This document shows positions 33,656-42,556 of a DNA stretch of 64,000 nucleotides, in pieces (position 1 is the first letter of the stretch; each line of letters starts with the position of its first letter). The position numbers and the translations under genes were made by a program. Origin of the DNA: Chitinophaga barathri. Its GTDB lineage: Bacteria > Bacteroidota > Bacteroidia > Chitinophagales > Chitinophagaceae. The stretch covers positions 248,001 through 312,000 of the forward strand of contig NZ_RMBX01000001.1 of assembly GCF_003807585.1 (NCBI RefSeq). The letters run 5' to 3'. A model generated the notes under the pieces. That model saw only the letters and a list, made by a program, of their open reading frames with translations, was not told the origin of the DNA and ran no database searches.

Positions 33656-34834
33656 CTACGGCATTACAATTATTTTCTTTCCTTCGATCCTGTAATGCAC
33701 TTTACTTAATTCGAGTATTTTCAGCACTTCGGTCACGCTGCTGCTCCTTTCGATCTTACCGCCGAACTGCCTGGGCGCGATCTGTCCCTCGTAGGTGATC
33801 TCCGCGTCGTACCACCTGCCTATCTGCCGCATCACGCCCTGGAGGCTTTCGCGGTTAAAATGGAAATAACCGTTTTTCCAGGCCACCACTTCTTCCACAT
33901 CCACGCCATCCTGCGTCGTGATGCTCCCGGCAGGGCTCAGCTGCGCCTGCTGCCCGGGGGCCAGCTGCACCGCCTGCGTGCCGTGCTGCACCTTCACCGC
34001 GCCTTCCAGCAGGGTGGTGCGTATGCCCGGTTCGTCAGGGTAGGCCATTACATTAAAATGCGTGCCCAGCACCTGCACGGCCATTTCGTTCACCTTTACC
34101 TTAAACGGCATGGAAGGGTTTTTCGCCACTTCAAAATAAGCTTCGCCGCTCAGCTGCACTTCCCTTTCCTTTCCTTCAAAAGCGTTCGGGAAACGGAGCG
34201 ATGACGCTGCGTTGAGCCATACCTTGCTGCCATCGGGCAATATGATGCGGAACTGCCCGCCGCGTGGCGTGGCCAGTGTATTGTAACCTATTGCACGACC
34301 TTTGCCGGAAACGCCGGAGGCGTTGTAAGCCAGCTGCCCGCTGTCCAGCTTGATCACCTGTACATTGCCCTGGCTGGCGATGGCGCCGTTGCCCGCACTG
34401 TCCAGCGTAATGCGGCTGCCATCCGCGAGGGTAAGCACGGCTTTGTTGCCGCCAGGCTGTACCTGGCCGGCGCCCTGCGCCTGGCTGGCCTGCTGCTGCC
34501 GGCTGCGTGGTTTGGGCTGGTCCAGGACGACCAGCACGGCCGCTGCCCCGACAAATACAGCGGCGGCGGCATATCTCAGGTACCCGAAACGGGTAGGTGT
34601 CTCTTTTACGGGGGTGGGGCGTTTTGCAAGGATGGATTTGCGGACCGCATCCCGGCGCGCGGGATCTGACATGCCGTGAAGCTCCCGGTTTTCCAGCAGC
34701 CCGCTGATGGCGGCCTCCCATCGCCGGCGCATGCCCTCGTCCGTGAGGGAATGCAATACCTTCTCGGCCTCTTCCCGGCTTAAATCCTCGCTTAGGAACC
34801 TGTCCAGCAATGCATCAAAAGTTTTCTGATCCAT
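33656..34834 (-). CDS. FecR-family anti-sigma factor
   Basis: A 392-residue protein. The N-terminal cytoplasmic part (1-80) is the anti-sigma segment, one membrane helix lies at about 84-103 (YLRYAAAAVFVGAAAVLVVL), followed by the periplasmic FecR domain (about 185-280: TPRGGQFRIILPDGSKVWLN, EGKEREVQLSGEAYFEVAKN) and the C-terminal DUF4974 domain (about 320-390: FHFNRESLQGVMRQIGRWYD), which contacts the STN domain of SusC. It holds the sigma factor inactive until the SusC receptor signals substrate binding. The sigma gene is 180 bases upstream, the SusC gene 198 bases downstream, same strand. Fold and context agree. Confidence 0.92.
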   Translation of the reverse strand: MDQKTFDALLDRFLSEDLSREEAEKVLHSLTDEGMRRRWEAAISGLLENRELHGMSDPARRDAVRKSILAKRPTPVKETPTRFGYLRYAAAAVFVGAAAVLVVLDQPKPRSRQQQASQAQGAGQVQPGGNKAVLTLADGSRITLDSAGNGAIASQGNVQVIKLDSGQLAYNASGVSGKGRAIGYNTLATPRGGQFRIILPDGSKVWLNAASSLRFPNAFEGKEREVQLSGEAYFEVAKNPSMPFKVKVNEMAVQVLGTHFNVMAYPDEPGIRTTLLEGAVKVQHGTQAVQLAPGQQAQLSPAGSITTQDGVDVEEVVAWKNGYFHFNRESLQGVMRQIGRWYDAEITYEGQIAPRQFGGKIERSSSVTEVLKILELSKVHYRIEGKKIIVMP

Positions 34835-35014
34835 AACGTGTATTAAATTAAAGCCCGGGCCTGGGAAGCCTGAACAATGTAAAGACGCGCGACATGCCCC
34901 AAGGGAGGTGCCGCTGTTGAAAAAAAATGCGGGAAATAATGAAATCCCTTTCCCTTGGCGGGAAAGCGGGGTAAAATAGATCCGGGGATGAAAGGATACA
35001 ACCGGGCAAAAAAG

Positions 35015-35614
35015 TCAGGAATGGAATAAAAACACGGCCCAGACGAGCAGGTGGGCGCCTGAGGGGTGGTTGGCCAGGGCTTTGCGGAGACTGGCGATGG
35101 CCTGTACAATGTAACTTTTAATGGTAATACGGGAAACACCCATGGTAACAGCTATTTCCTCGTGCCGCATGCCTTCATACCGGCTCAGCCTGAAAGCCTT
35201 CTGCTGCTGAGGCGGCAGCCGCCTGATGGCCTGCTGGATGGTACGATCCAGCTCACGTAGCTCCGCCGCGTCATCCACGCGCTCCGCCCCGTCTTCCCGG
35301 AAACAGGAAAGGATGTACTTCCGGTAAGCGTCTTGCGAAGCCAGCTTCCGGAAGCGGGAATAGATCATATTCCTGGCGGAAATGAACAGGAAACCGTCCA
35401 GGCTGTCCACCCCGGCCAGTGTGGCGCGTTTTTCCCAGATCATGGCAAACACGTCCTGCGCTACGTCTTCAGCGATGGTGGCGGATTTGGTGAGTAATAA
35501 AGCAGTGGAAAACACGGCATCCCAGTGCCGTTCGAAAATAACCTGGAAGGCATACTCGTCTCCGTCCGCAAGCAGGCGCAACAACTCCTTTTCACTATGT
35601 GGAATATTCTGCAT
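35015..35614 (-). CDS. RNA polymerase ECF sigma factor (SusC/FecR-linked)
   Basis: A 199-residue sigma-70 family ECF protein: region 2 at about 24-90 (FERHWDAVFSTALLLTKSAT, DVAQDVFAMIWEKR) and region 4 at about 125-180 (IRRLPPQQQKAFRLSRYEGM, EEIAVTMGVSRITIKSYI). The gene lies first in the sigma-FecR-SusC-SusD order, the usual regulatory cassette for outer-membrane glycan uptake in Bacteroidota, where the sigma factor transcribes the SusC operon. The last 20 residues (HLLVWAVFLFHS) are hydrophobic, which is common in this group. Confidence 0.9.
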   Translation of the reverse strand: MQNIPHSEKELLRLLADGDEYAFQVIFERHWDAVFSTALLLTKSATIAEDVAQDVFAMIWEKRATLAGVDSLDGFLFISARNMIYSRFRKLASQDAYRKYILSCFREDGAERVDDAAELRELDRTIQQAIRRLPPQQQKAFRLSRYEGMRHEEIAVTMGVSRITIKSYIVQAIASLRKALANHPSGAHLLVWAVFLFHS

Positions 35615-35773
35615 GAACCGATAGACGGGATAAGACGGTTAAAACGATTTTGGTGATTCCTTGTTGAATTAAAAGTAGTAAAAAAACAGATGACAGGTGC
35701 AAATCATTAAAAAAAGACATATCGCATTGGCAGGGATGCAAATATTTGTATTATTGTTTAATAATCCTTTCCT

Positions 35774-36865
35774 ATGAGCTTTATCAGCAGGTTATTCGGC
35801 AAAAAGGAAAAAGTGGAGGTCATGACCAATGCCTCTTTCTGGAAATGGTTTGCCCGCCACGATAAGGAATTTTACAAGGTGCTGGACAAAGGAACGGATA
35901 TAGACAGCCGGTTCATGGATAAAGTGATCCCGCAACTGCACCAGCTCAACGAACATTTTTATTCACTGGCCGGCAAATATGACGAACAAACCGTTGAAAT
36001 GGTGATATCCGCCGAAGGGGACATCAAGTCCTTCGTGTTCGTGGAAGACCTGGTGGCCGCCGCCCCTCCCCTGCGCGGCTGGAAATTTACCGCGCTGAAA
36101 CCAGGCCTCGGTTTCTCCGAGATCAAAATCGGCATGAACGGCTATGAGTTCAGCAGCCAGAACATCAGTTTTTACAGCAATGAAAACAACGAGTACCCCG
36201 ACGAGATAGATATCACTTTTGTACATACGGACTACAACGAAGAAAACAAAAAAGAGATCGGCAACGGCATCATGATCTTCCTCGAAAACGCCCTCGGGGA
36301 GCTGGATACCGCCACACTGATAGACAATATACAATTTGGAAGCGGCATCGGGGAAACGCTGATCCCGCTCGAAAAACTGGAAGATTTCCTGCGCTGGCGC
36401 GAAAAAGAATTCGTGGAAAAATACAAAGGCACCCGCAGCAATAATGAAAACGACCTTTACTCCGTCGTAGAAGGCCACGACAATTACGACATGCCGCTGA
36501 TCGCCTGCATCAACTCCGAACTGCTGGAATGGGATGCCAAACCCTCCCATCCCTGGATGCTGGTGGTAGAACATGAATTTCATGCGAACGACAATGGCAT
36601 GCCTTCCGCGGACATGAACGAGGCCCTGGGCGATTTCGAGGACGGCCTGCTGGACAGCCTGCATGAAAAAGAAGGTCATCTGTACCTGGGCAGAAGCACG
36701 GAAGGCGGCTCCCGCTTCATTTTTATAGCCTGCCGCGAATTCCGGGAAATATCCCGGCAAACCGCCGCCTACCTGGATAATTACCCGCTGAATATCGACG
36801 TGAATTACCGCATTTACAAGGACAAATACTGGATGACCATGGAAAAATTCATTCCCGCTCCCTGA
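35774..36865 (+). CDS. DUF695-like protein, unknown function
   Basis: A 363-residue soluble protein without signal peptide or membrane segments. Residues 1-225 form an N-terminal domain (KFTALKPGLGFSEIKIGMNG, SFYSNENNEYPDEIDITFVH) found in a Bacteroidota group of hypothetical proteins. The last ~130 residues (PSHPWMLVVEHEFHANDNGM, REFREISRQTAAYLDNYPLN) resemble DUF695, which is of unknown function and cytoplasmic. It stands alone; upstream is divergent to the ECF sigma gene. The DUF695 call is by recall of the pattern only. Confidence 0.6.
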   Translation: MSFISRLFGKKEKVEVMTNASFWKWFARHDKEFYKVLDKGTDIDSRFMDKVIPQLHQLNEHFYSLAGKYDEQTVEMVISAEGDIKSFVFVEDLVAAAPPLRGWKFTALKPGLGFSEIKIGMNGYEFSSQNISFYSNENNEYPDEIDITFVHTDYNEENKKEIGNGIMIFLENALGELDTATLIDNIQFGSGIGETLIPLEKLEDFLRWREKEFVEKYKGTRSNNENDLYSVVEGHDNYDMPLIACINSELLEWDAKPSHPWMLVVEHEFHANDNGMPSADMNEALGDFEDGLLDSLHEKEGHLYLGRSTEGGSRFIFIACREFREISRQTAAYLDNYPLNIDVNYRIYKDKYWMTMEKFIPAP

Positions 36866-36871
36866 CCCCGC

Positions 36872-37042
36872 ATGAAGATATTTGCAGACATACTCCGCTC
36901 CTTTATCGCCTATCTACTGCTCTGCCCGGGCACTTTCCCGGCCCAGAAACAGCACTACACCGGTATCCCCTGGTACAACCCACCATGCTACCTGCGTAAT
37001 CCACACCCTAACAAAGTCGCATTTCACCCTGTGCAAAGTTAA
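36872..37042 (+). CDS. Possible 56-residue exported peptide
   Basis: ATG 36872 lies 6 bases after the stop of the DUF695-like gene and opens a 56-codon frame ending in TAA at 37040-37042. It begins with a hydrophobic stretch (MKIFADILRSFIAYLLLCPG) and ends in a Pro/His/Tyr-rich tail (WYNPPCYLRNPHPNKVAFHP). The location directly after a gene on the same strand and the signal-like start favour a real gene, but short length and no recognised family keep this weak. Confidence 0.35.
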   Translation: MKIFADILRSFIAYLLLCPGTFPAQKQHYTGIPWYNPPCYLRNPHPNKVAFHPVQS

Positions 37043-37052
37043 ATATTCCCCT

Positions 37053-37060
37053 TATTTTTG
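37053..37060 (+). promoter_or_regulatory. -7 box (TATTTTTG) of the DoxX gene
   Basis: An exact TAnnTTTG match 31 bases before the DoxX ATG at 37091 and 10 bases after the stop of the small upstream frame. Confidence 0.45.
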
Positions 37061-37090
37061 ATGCGTACATAACCTACAAACCATTACAAT

Positions 37091-37501
37091 ATGAAGAACA
37101 GCATCCTTAACATTCAACCATTCAGTACCGACCTGGCTGCACTCCTGCTGAGAGTTCTCTTTGGCGGCTTATTTATTTATCATGGCTGGGGGAAACTGTC
37201 CAACTATGAGGCTATGCTCGGTATGTTCCAGGACATTATCGGCATCGGCATAAAACCCACAGTGATACTCGTGATATTCGCGGAGTTTTTCTGCGGCATC
37301 TTTGTATTGCTGGGCTTCTTTACCCGCCTGTCCGTAATCCCCATCTTTATCACCATGCTGGTGGCATTTTTCATAGCTCATGGCAAAGATCCTTTCCAGG
37401 TGAAGGAGCTTGCATTTGTTTATCTCGGGCTTTCCATCGTGATATTTATCCTGGGCAGCGGCCGGTATTCACTTGATGCGGCATTCCGTAAAAAAAGTTA
37501 G
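37091..37501 (+). CDS. DoxX-family membrane protein
   Basis: A 136-residue protein with four membrane segments (about 15-33, 57-77, 84-101 and 108-125). The opening LLLRVLFGGLFIYHGWGKLS, with its conserved His-Gly, and the central NPxFxGxxLLLG-like FAEFFCGIFVLLGFFTRLSV place it in the DoxX family, inner-membrane proteins linked to quinone reduction and oxidative stress in some bacteria but without a proven general role. The gene is single, closed by a very strong terminator. Confidence 0.85.
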   Translation: MKNSILNIQPFSTDLAALLLRVLFGGLFIYHGWGKLSNYEAMLGMFQDIIGIGIKPTVILVIFAEFFCGIFVLLGFFTRLSVIPIFITMLVAFFIAHGKDPFQVKELAFVYLGLSIVIFILGSGRYSLDAAFRKKS

Positions 37502-37520
37502 GCATTGATTGCCACAAAAT

Positions 37521-37551
37521 AAAAAGAGCGGTGATTGTCACCGCTCTTTTT
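37521..37551. terminator. Bidirectional terminator between doxX and the convergent gene
   Basis: AAAAAGAGCGGTGA (37521-37534) pairs with TCACCGCTCTTTTT (37538-37551) over a 3-nt loop; T-runs are present in both directions. Confidence 0.9.
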
Positions 37552-37573
37552 TTATGTCTTATAGATACAGTTC

Positions 37574-38137
37574 TTAGAATCTTGCGCTGATACCCGCTTT
37601 GGTCCAGCTGATGTCGTAGCCCAGCTCCGCAAAAACGCTGATGTTTGAGGTGAAATAATAACGGCCGCCTACTACAACACCTACAAAAGGATTCACGGTG
37701 TTGTCCTCTACAAAAACGCCGGGAGCGCCGTCTGCTTTGTAGTTTTCGGTACGTACACCTATCAGCGCAGCGCCGTATACATTGTACTTTTCAGTCACCA
37801 GTTTTTCCCAGTAATAAGTACCGCGCGCAGCGATCAGCAGCGTGTTGAACTTATCCTTATAACGGTTGTCACCGATATTGTATTTGTACGCCAGGCTGCG
37901 GTAACCCACGATGGCGCCTACGCCCAGCAGGCCGGGGCCGATCTCTTTGGGCCAGATGCGCTCGTAAGATACGCTGAGGGCGGGGAAACCGTTGTAGGAG
38001 GAATTGAAAGAATAAGTGGAACCGAAACCAATGCCGACGTTGATCACATTATCGTTTACAGAAAGTTTTTGGGAGTAGGCTGTTGAGCACAACAAAAGAA
38101 AAAACAGCGTCACTGGATAAATTGCTCTTTGTTTCAT
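37574..38137 (-). CDS. Outer-membrane beta-barrel protein, unknown function
   Basis: A 187-residue protein with a signal peptide (MKQRAIYPVTLFFLLLCSTAYSQ) and alternating hydrophobic/aromatic strands throughout (GIGFGSTYSFNSSYNGFPAL, GGRYYFTSNISVFAELGYDI), ending in Phe. The size and pattern fit a small porin-like barrel of the OmpA/OMP_b-brl class. It is preceded by a region with three small dyads and by an AraC gene on the same strand. Function unknown. Confidence 0.7.
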   Translation of the reverse strand: MKQRAIYPVTLFFLLLCSTAYSQKLSVNDNVINVGIGFGSTYSFNSSYNGFPALSVSYERIWPKEIGPGLLGVGAIVGYRSLAYKYNIGDNRYKDKFNTLLIAARGTYYWEKLVTEKYNVYGAALIGVRTENYKADGAPGVFVEDNTVNPFVGVVVGGRYYFTSNISVFAELGYDISWTKAGISARF

Positions 38138-38407
38138 GAATGTTTTATTTTGATTTGGGCGCCAAATTATAACATTATTTATTGCCAGAATAATGATTCA
38201 GGCTGAGTTGTCATATTTACCGGTTTAACCGGATGGAACCATACATGGTTACGGGTATACAAGCCTACCTGTTTCCAGGTAGATAGCCTGTTTTGATATC
38301 TGAAATTACCGTGTGTCCTGTAACGTTATCAAACTATAACGCGGCCGGCTATTGTAAAAAAACACAAATATTCGGGTATTGGGAATGGATCCGCGGTTAA
38401 TAAAATA
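38138..38407. promoter_or_regulatory. 270-bp spacer with three close dyads upstream of the barrel gene
   Basis: Three small inverted repeats lie in 63 bp: CCGGTT-T-AACCGG (38220-38232), AACCAT-AC-ATGGTT (38237-38250) and CTACCTG-TTTC-CAGGTAG (38265-38282). They sit 82-145 bp upstream of the barrel-protein start and downstream of the AraC gene stop. The third could be an mRNA hairpin ending the AraC transcript; the first two look like operators. Confidence 0.45.
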
Positions 38408-39403
38408 TCAGCGTAAACTTCCCGGGCTCACACCGAACTTTTTCCTGAATTCATTGCTGAAATACTGGAGGGTGGAATAGCCCGTTTCATAGGCTACTTC
38501 CGTAACAGTTTTCCCGCCGCCGCGTATCAGTTCCCGCGCCGTTTCCAGGCGGTACGATTTCAGGTAGCCGAATACGGAAGCACCGAACATCTTTTTGAAC
38601 CCCTTCTTCAGTTTAAATTCATTCAGCCCCGCCTGCCTTGCCAGCATGCTGAGCGTAGGCGGGTTCTGCAGGTCGCGTAGTAACAGTTCCCGCGCGTCAC
38701 GCACTTTGTTCATATCCGCCGCGCTGAGCCCTTCCGGGCGCACTTCTCCTTTATTGGCCGCTTCCAGCTGCCCGCATTGTAATGCCAGCAGTTCCAGCAT
38801 TTTGGATTGCAGGAAAAGGTTCATCAGTCCGCCATGATAACAGCCCTGCTCGATCTCCAGGATGATGGCCAGCATACGCGGCGTAAGCGGCATATTCGGG
38901 CTGTGCAGGTAAGGCGTCGGTTTATTTGCCGCGATGCTTTCCGCCAGCTGCCCCATCACCGGGCCGGCGTGCTCCGCCAGCTGCAGGAACCGTTCGCGCT
39001 GAAAGCCCAGCAGCAGGATCTCAAGGTCTTGCTGTACTGGTATTTCGGTGCTCATTGCAGTATAGGGGTTCATAAACACGTTGTGCTGGCGCGCGGTGAA
39101 CGTGCGCGGCCCGCCGCCGGAATAAGGCGTGGTGGTGAGGCAGCCCTGTTTTAGAAAACCCATCCCGGGCAGGGGAGCCTGTTCATTGGTGGTGAGCCGT
39201 ATATGTTCATATATATTGATGTTAAAAAAGCTGATATGCATGCCGTCAAAAAAATGATCGCGCACGCGCACATCCCAGAAAGGCATGCGCTCGCCCTGCC
39301 ATTCCTCCCAGGCCCTGGAAGGCTGAAGGCCCTTCTCCCTGTCCGACTCGAATAAAATCTCGTTTGTACCGTACCTGTAGACCCTTTCCATAGTTCTTTT
39401 CAT
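38408..39403 (-). CDS. AraC-family transcriptional regulator
   Basis: The start is uncertain: ATG 39403 (MKRTMERVYRYGTNEILFES) is preferred, an upstream frame runs to 39502. The C-terminal ~100 residues carry two helix-turn-helix units (PPTLSMLARQAGLNEFKLKK and RGGGKTVTEVAYETGYSTLQ, then FRKKFGVSPGSLR), diagnostic for AraC/XylS. The N-terminal ~230 residues are an unassigned ligand or dimer domain, as in other Bacteroidota AraC proteins. It is divergent from the acyltransferase gene and upstream of the barrel gene. Target and effector unknown. Confidence 0.85.
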   Translation of the reverse strand: MKRTMERVYRYGTNEILFESDREKGLQPSRAWEEWQGERMPFWDVRVRDHFFDGMHISFFNINIYEHIRLTTNEQAPLPGMGFLKQGCLTTTPYSGGGPRTFTARQHNVFMNPYTAMSTEIPVQQDLEILLLGFQRERFLQLAEHAGPVMGQLAESIAANKPTPYLHSPNMPLTPRMLAIILEIEQGCYHGGLMNLFLQSKMLELLALQCGQLEAANKGEVRPEGLSAADMNKVRDARELLLRDLQNPPTLSMLARQAGLNEFKLKKGFKKMFGASVFGYLKSYRLETARELIRGGGKTVTEVAYETGYSTLQYFSNEFRKKFGVSPGSLR

Positions 39404-39562
39404 TTTACGCAATAAATAATCCCGATCCTGCAACATGCCGCCGCGGTAAATCCGTCTCTTTGTATCCGGAATGCGTTGTACCTGGTTGCAATGCCTGTTC
39501 ATAAAACGGCATATCCGTTCCGCACCCCTATGCGCGGCAGGATATTCGGTTTACTTTAACAT

Positions 39563-40345
39563 ATGTGGCGGATGATCTATCTGATTTTATACAAGGTACT
39601 GGGGTACCGTTATGCAGTAGTATTACAAAACCTTTCCCGTTCTTTCCCGGAAAGGTCCTATGAGGAGGTGAACCGCCTGGCGGACGTTTTTTACCGTCAT
39701 TTCTCCGGCATCTTCCTGGAAATGGCATTGATGCTGCTGGCACCGGCGGGTTTCGTAAAACGGCGGGTACAGGTGAAAAACATTGACCTGCTGAAACATT
39801 ACCATGCACAACAGCGCAACGTCATGATCATGCTGGGGCATTATGGCAACTGGGAATGCCTGAGTGTGCTGCCTGCCCATGTAGATTTTGACATACACGC
39901 CGTATACCAGCCGCTGAGCAATGCGTTTTTTAACAGGGTGATGCGCAGGCTCCGCTCCCGTTTCGGGATGAAGCTGCTGCCGGTGGACAAAGCGGCGCGG
40001 CATATGCTCACCGCGCGGAACAAAGCCGGGGCTTATATATTCGTGGCGGATCAATGCCCGGGCAAAGAAGCCCACACCGTCGATTTTCTCCGCCAGCCCA
40101 CCCCGGTGATCACCGGGGCGGAGCGGCTCGCCAAAACGACGGATGCCGTGGTATTGTACGCCACTGTCAGCAAATCGACACACTCCGCATCCTGGGAAAT
40201 ATCCTTTCAACTCATCTCCGACGCACCCGGCCAGTTACCGCCGTTCGCCATTACGGAACGTTTCTCCCGTTTCCTGGAAGAAGACATCCGGCGGCAGCCG
40301 CAATACTGGCTGTGGACGCACCGCAGGTGGAAAAACCGTTCGTAA
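39563..40345 (+). CDS. LpxL/HtrB-like lipid acyltransferase
   Basis: A 260-residue inner-membrane acyltransferase of the LpxL family. The catalytic H-x4-E motif is His93-Glu98 in LGHYGNWE, and ADQCPGKEAHTVDFLRQPTP and the C-terminal YWLWTHRRWKNR are conserved family segments. LpxL/HtrB enzymes add a secondary acyl chain to lipid A; Bacteroidota members may also acylate other envelope lipids. It lacks the long N-terminal membrane helix of E. coli LpxL but has a hydrophobic stretch near residues 4-21. The next small gene starts 3 bases after the stop. Confidence 0.85.
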   Translation: MWRMIYLILYKVLGYRYAVVLQNLSRSFPERSYEEVNRLADVFYRHFSGIFLEMALMLLAPAGFVKRRVQVKNIDLLKHYHAQQRNVMIMLGHYGNWECLSVLPAHVDFDIHAVYQPLSNAFFNRVMRRLRSRFGMKLLPVDKAARHMLTARNKAGAYIFVADQCPGKEAHTVDFLRQPTPVITGAERLAKTTDAVVLYATVSKSTHSASWEISFQLISDAPGQLPPFAITERFSRFLEEDIRRQPQYWLWTHRRWKNRS

Positions 40346-40348
40346 CCA

Positions 40349-40519
40349 ATGACAACTTTCCTCATCATCGCGGGCGCCTTCCTGGCCCTGTTCATGCTGA
40401 TGCTGGCCGTGCTGGTCACGCTGATGCTGCTGCATATGCACCGCAGTTCCTTACCCACAGAGCTGGCCTGTGTGCCGAAGTATTATGAAGACGGGCATAT
40501 CTGGGAGGGCACCGCATAG
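40349..40519 (+). CDS. Small single-helix membrane protein after the acyltransferase
   Basis: ATG 40349 begins 3 bases after the acyltransferase stop and gives 56 residues: a long hydrophobic segment MTTFLIIAGAFLALFMLMLA and onward to about residue 29, then LHMHRSSLPTELACVPKYYE and a short acidic tail. The spacing and topology suggest a small membrane protein in the same operon, perhaps an accessory to the acyltransferase; that role is inferred only from position. Confidence 0.5.
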   Translation: MTTFLIIAGAFLALFMLMLAVLVTLMLLHMHRSSLPTELACVPKYYEDGHIWEGTA

Positions 40520-40819
40520 TTCGCCGGCAGGTAAAACATACCGGGTTACATCAAAGCCGCCACAGCATTACTTTCACAGCTTCTTCTTAACAAACAGATT
40601 ACACACCCTGTACTTCACTTACTGTTGTTTCTGCATTTCACACCAAACAGAACCAACCATTAATACTTATTATTTAGTAACCATGTTTGTTTTGCTGTCT
40701 TTGCACACAATATGCCATTCACAATCATTTAACAAAATCAGGTGCGGATTTAATTAACTTAGATTTCACAACGAACATATCCACTGTTTTCCGATTACAC
40801 CCAAACAAACTCCGTGCAT
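40520..40819. other. 300-bp AT-rich intergenic region
   Basis: No gene is supported. The right part is AT-rich and contains several TTTG sequences (for example in TTTTGCTGTCTTTGCAC near 40689-40705) that could make up the -33 and -7 elements for the hybrid kinase gene, but no exact TAnnTTTG pair could be placed. Confidence 0.35.
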
Positions 40820-42547
40820 ATGGAGCCCCTGCAACGCTTGAAAAACTGGTTTGCATTATTTGTGCAAGCCGTCAGATCTGTCATTCTCGCCGGCACTTTC
40901 AACCTGGAAGAAGAAGCCAGGAAAAAGGTACAACTGGTCAACACGCTCTGCTTCATCACCGCCGTACTGGCTATATCCATCGGGTATGTATTTTACCGGG
41001 CCACCGGGCTGCGGGAGATATTTATACCGGCCGTGACGGAAGGAGTATTGTTTGCAGGCATCATTGTACTGAACAGGCAAAGGCACTACGGCGCGGCCAG
41101 CGTAGGCGTACTGCTGGTGCATTGCGCGGGGGCATTATATTTTTCCATGCTGCTGGGGCAACTGATGAATTTCTCGCTCATCGTCGTGTTCCTTTTCGGG
41201 CTGTGTTTCCTGGTATACTCCAAAAAAAGACAACGGGTCCTTGGCCTTGCAGCCACCGCGCTGACGCTTCTTTTCCTGGAGATCAATTTTTATTACCGCT
41301 TCGTCCCTCCCATCGAAATATCCTTACAGAATCAATACCTTTTCCGCTGGATCGCCATGCCGTCTTTCCTGCTTTTTGACGCGATGGTGCTGTATTATTA
41401 CATCCAGGAAAACAAACGTCTGTTTCAGCAGGTGAAAATGGTTGTATTCAAAACTACCCACGAGCTGCGCAACAACCTCACCTCCAATTCCATCCTGCTG
41501 GAGCTGCTGAAAAACGATGCAAAGGAAAACCCGGACCTGGAGCGGATCAGGCCGTATATAGATCAGCTGAGCATCATCAATGCCGGTATGAGCAACGTTG
41601 TAAGCAATGTGCTGAGCATGGGAGAAATTGAAAGCGGCAAAATGGATACGCTCGAAAACCATACGTTCCACATACGCCCCTTCCTGAACAATATCGTCGG
41701 CATACACCGCATTAAAGCACGGCTGAAAGGTGTTACCATCAAACTCTACATAGACAAGGGCATACCGCCCATCATCGTCAGCGACAGCAACCAGCTGAAC
41801 ATCGTGATCACCAACCTGCTGTCCAATGCGGTGAAATACGCCAATGAAAACAGCGAGATCACGCTAAAGATATTAGTGGCCGATGCATTTTTCCGCATCT
41901 CCGTGAGCAACCATTGCCCTGAGATTGCGGGGGATAAACTAAAATATCTTTTCGAAAAATTCTTCACCGCCAAAAAGAACAACCAGGTGGAAGGTTCGGG
42001 CCTGGGGCTTTACATCGTCAAAAACATCGTGGATAGTTTCAAAGGCACTTACGCTGTAAAAAGCAGCCAGCGCGAAACAACCTTCACCATCAAACTGCCG
42101 CTTAAGTCCGGCCACCCGGGCAACCTGCCCGAAGAGCACGACGACTACATCTACCGGATGGACAATGCGCTGGTGCTGTTCGCAGAGGACGATCTCATGA
42201 ATCACCGCCTGCTGAGCAACCTGCTGCAATCCTTTGGCTGCACGGCTTCCGGCAGCATCAACGGCCGGCAGCTGATAGAAACGCTGGGACAGTGCAACAT
42301 CCTGCCGGACTGCATCCTGCTGGACGGGCAGATGCCCGAAATGAGCGGGCTGCAAACCCTCCGTTACATCAGGAGCCACACGGTGTATCACGAAATACCC
42401 GTCATCATCATCACCGGCAGGACCGAAAACAAAGAAGAACTGCTGGAAGCAGGCGCCTCTGCGATCATTACCAAACCCTTCGACAAAAAGACGCTCTTCA
42501 GCGTTATCAGCCGTCATTTGCTGGCCATCAGCGCAGACCAGTATTAA
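40820..42547 (+). CDS. Hybrid sensor histidine kinase / response regulator
   Basis: A 575-residue protein; ATG 40820 is preferred over GTG 40814. Roughly six hydrophobic segments lie in residues 20-195, without a recognised periplasmic sensor, then a kinase core with phosphoacceptor His214 (TTHELRNNLTSNS), a HATPase region (NQLNIVITNLLSNAVKYANE, GSGLGLYIVKNIV) and a C-terminal receiver domain with Asp502 (CILLDGQMPEMSG) and the Lys in IITKPFDKK. The output partner is not nearby. The stop is 9 bases from the end of the convergent terpene synthase gene. The layout is clear; the signal is unknown. Confidence 0.9.
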   Translation: MEPLQRLKNWFALFVQAVRSVILAGTFNLEEEARKKVQLVNTLCFITAVLAISIGYVFYRATGLREIFIPAVTEGVLFAGIIVLNRQRHYGAASVGVLLVHCAGALYFSMLLGQLMNFSLIVVFLFGLCFLVYSKKRQRVLGLAATALTLLFLEINFYYRFVPPIEISLQNQYLFRWIAMPSFLLFDAMVLYYYIQENKRLFQQVKMVVFKTTHELRNNLTSNSILLELLKNDAKENPDLERIRPYIDQLSIINAGMSNVVSNVLSMGEIESGKMDTLENHTFHIRPFLNNIVGIHRIKARLKGVTIKLYIDKGIPPIIVSDSNQLNIVITNLLSNAVKYANENSEITLKILVADAFFRISVSNHCPEIAGDKLKYLFEKFFTAKKNNQVEGSGLGLYIVKNIVDSFKGTYAVKSSQRETTFTIKLPLKSGHPGNLPEEHDDYIYRMDNALVLFAEDDLMNHRLLSNLLQSFGCTASGSINGRQLIETLGQCNILPDCILLDGQMPEMSGLQTLRYIRSHTVYHEIPVIIITGRTENKEELLEAGASAIITKPFDKKTLFSVISRHLLAISADQY

Positions 42548-42556
42548 CGAATATAC

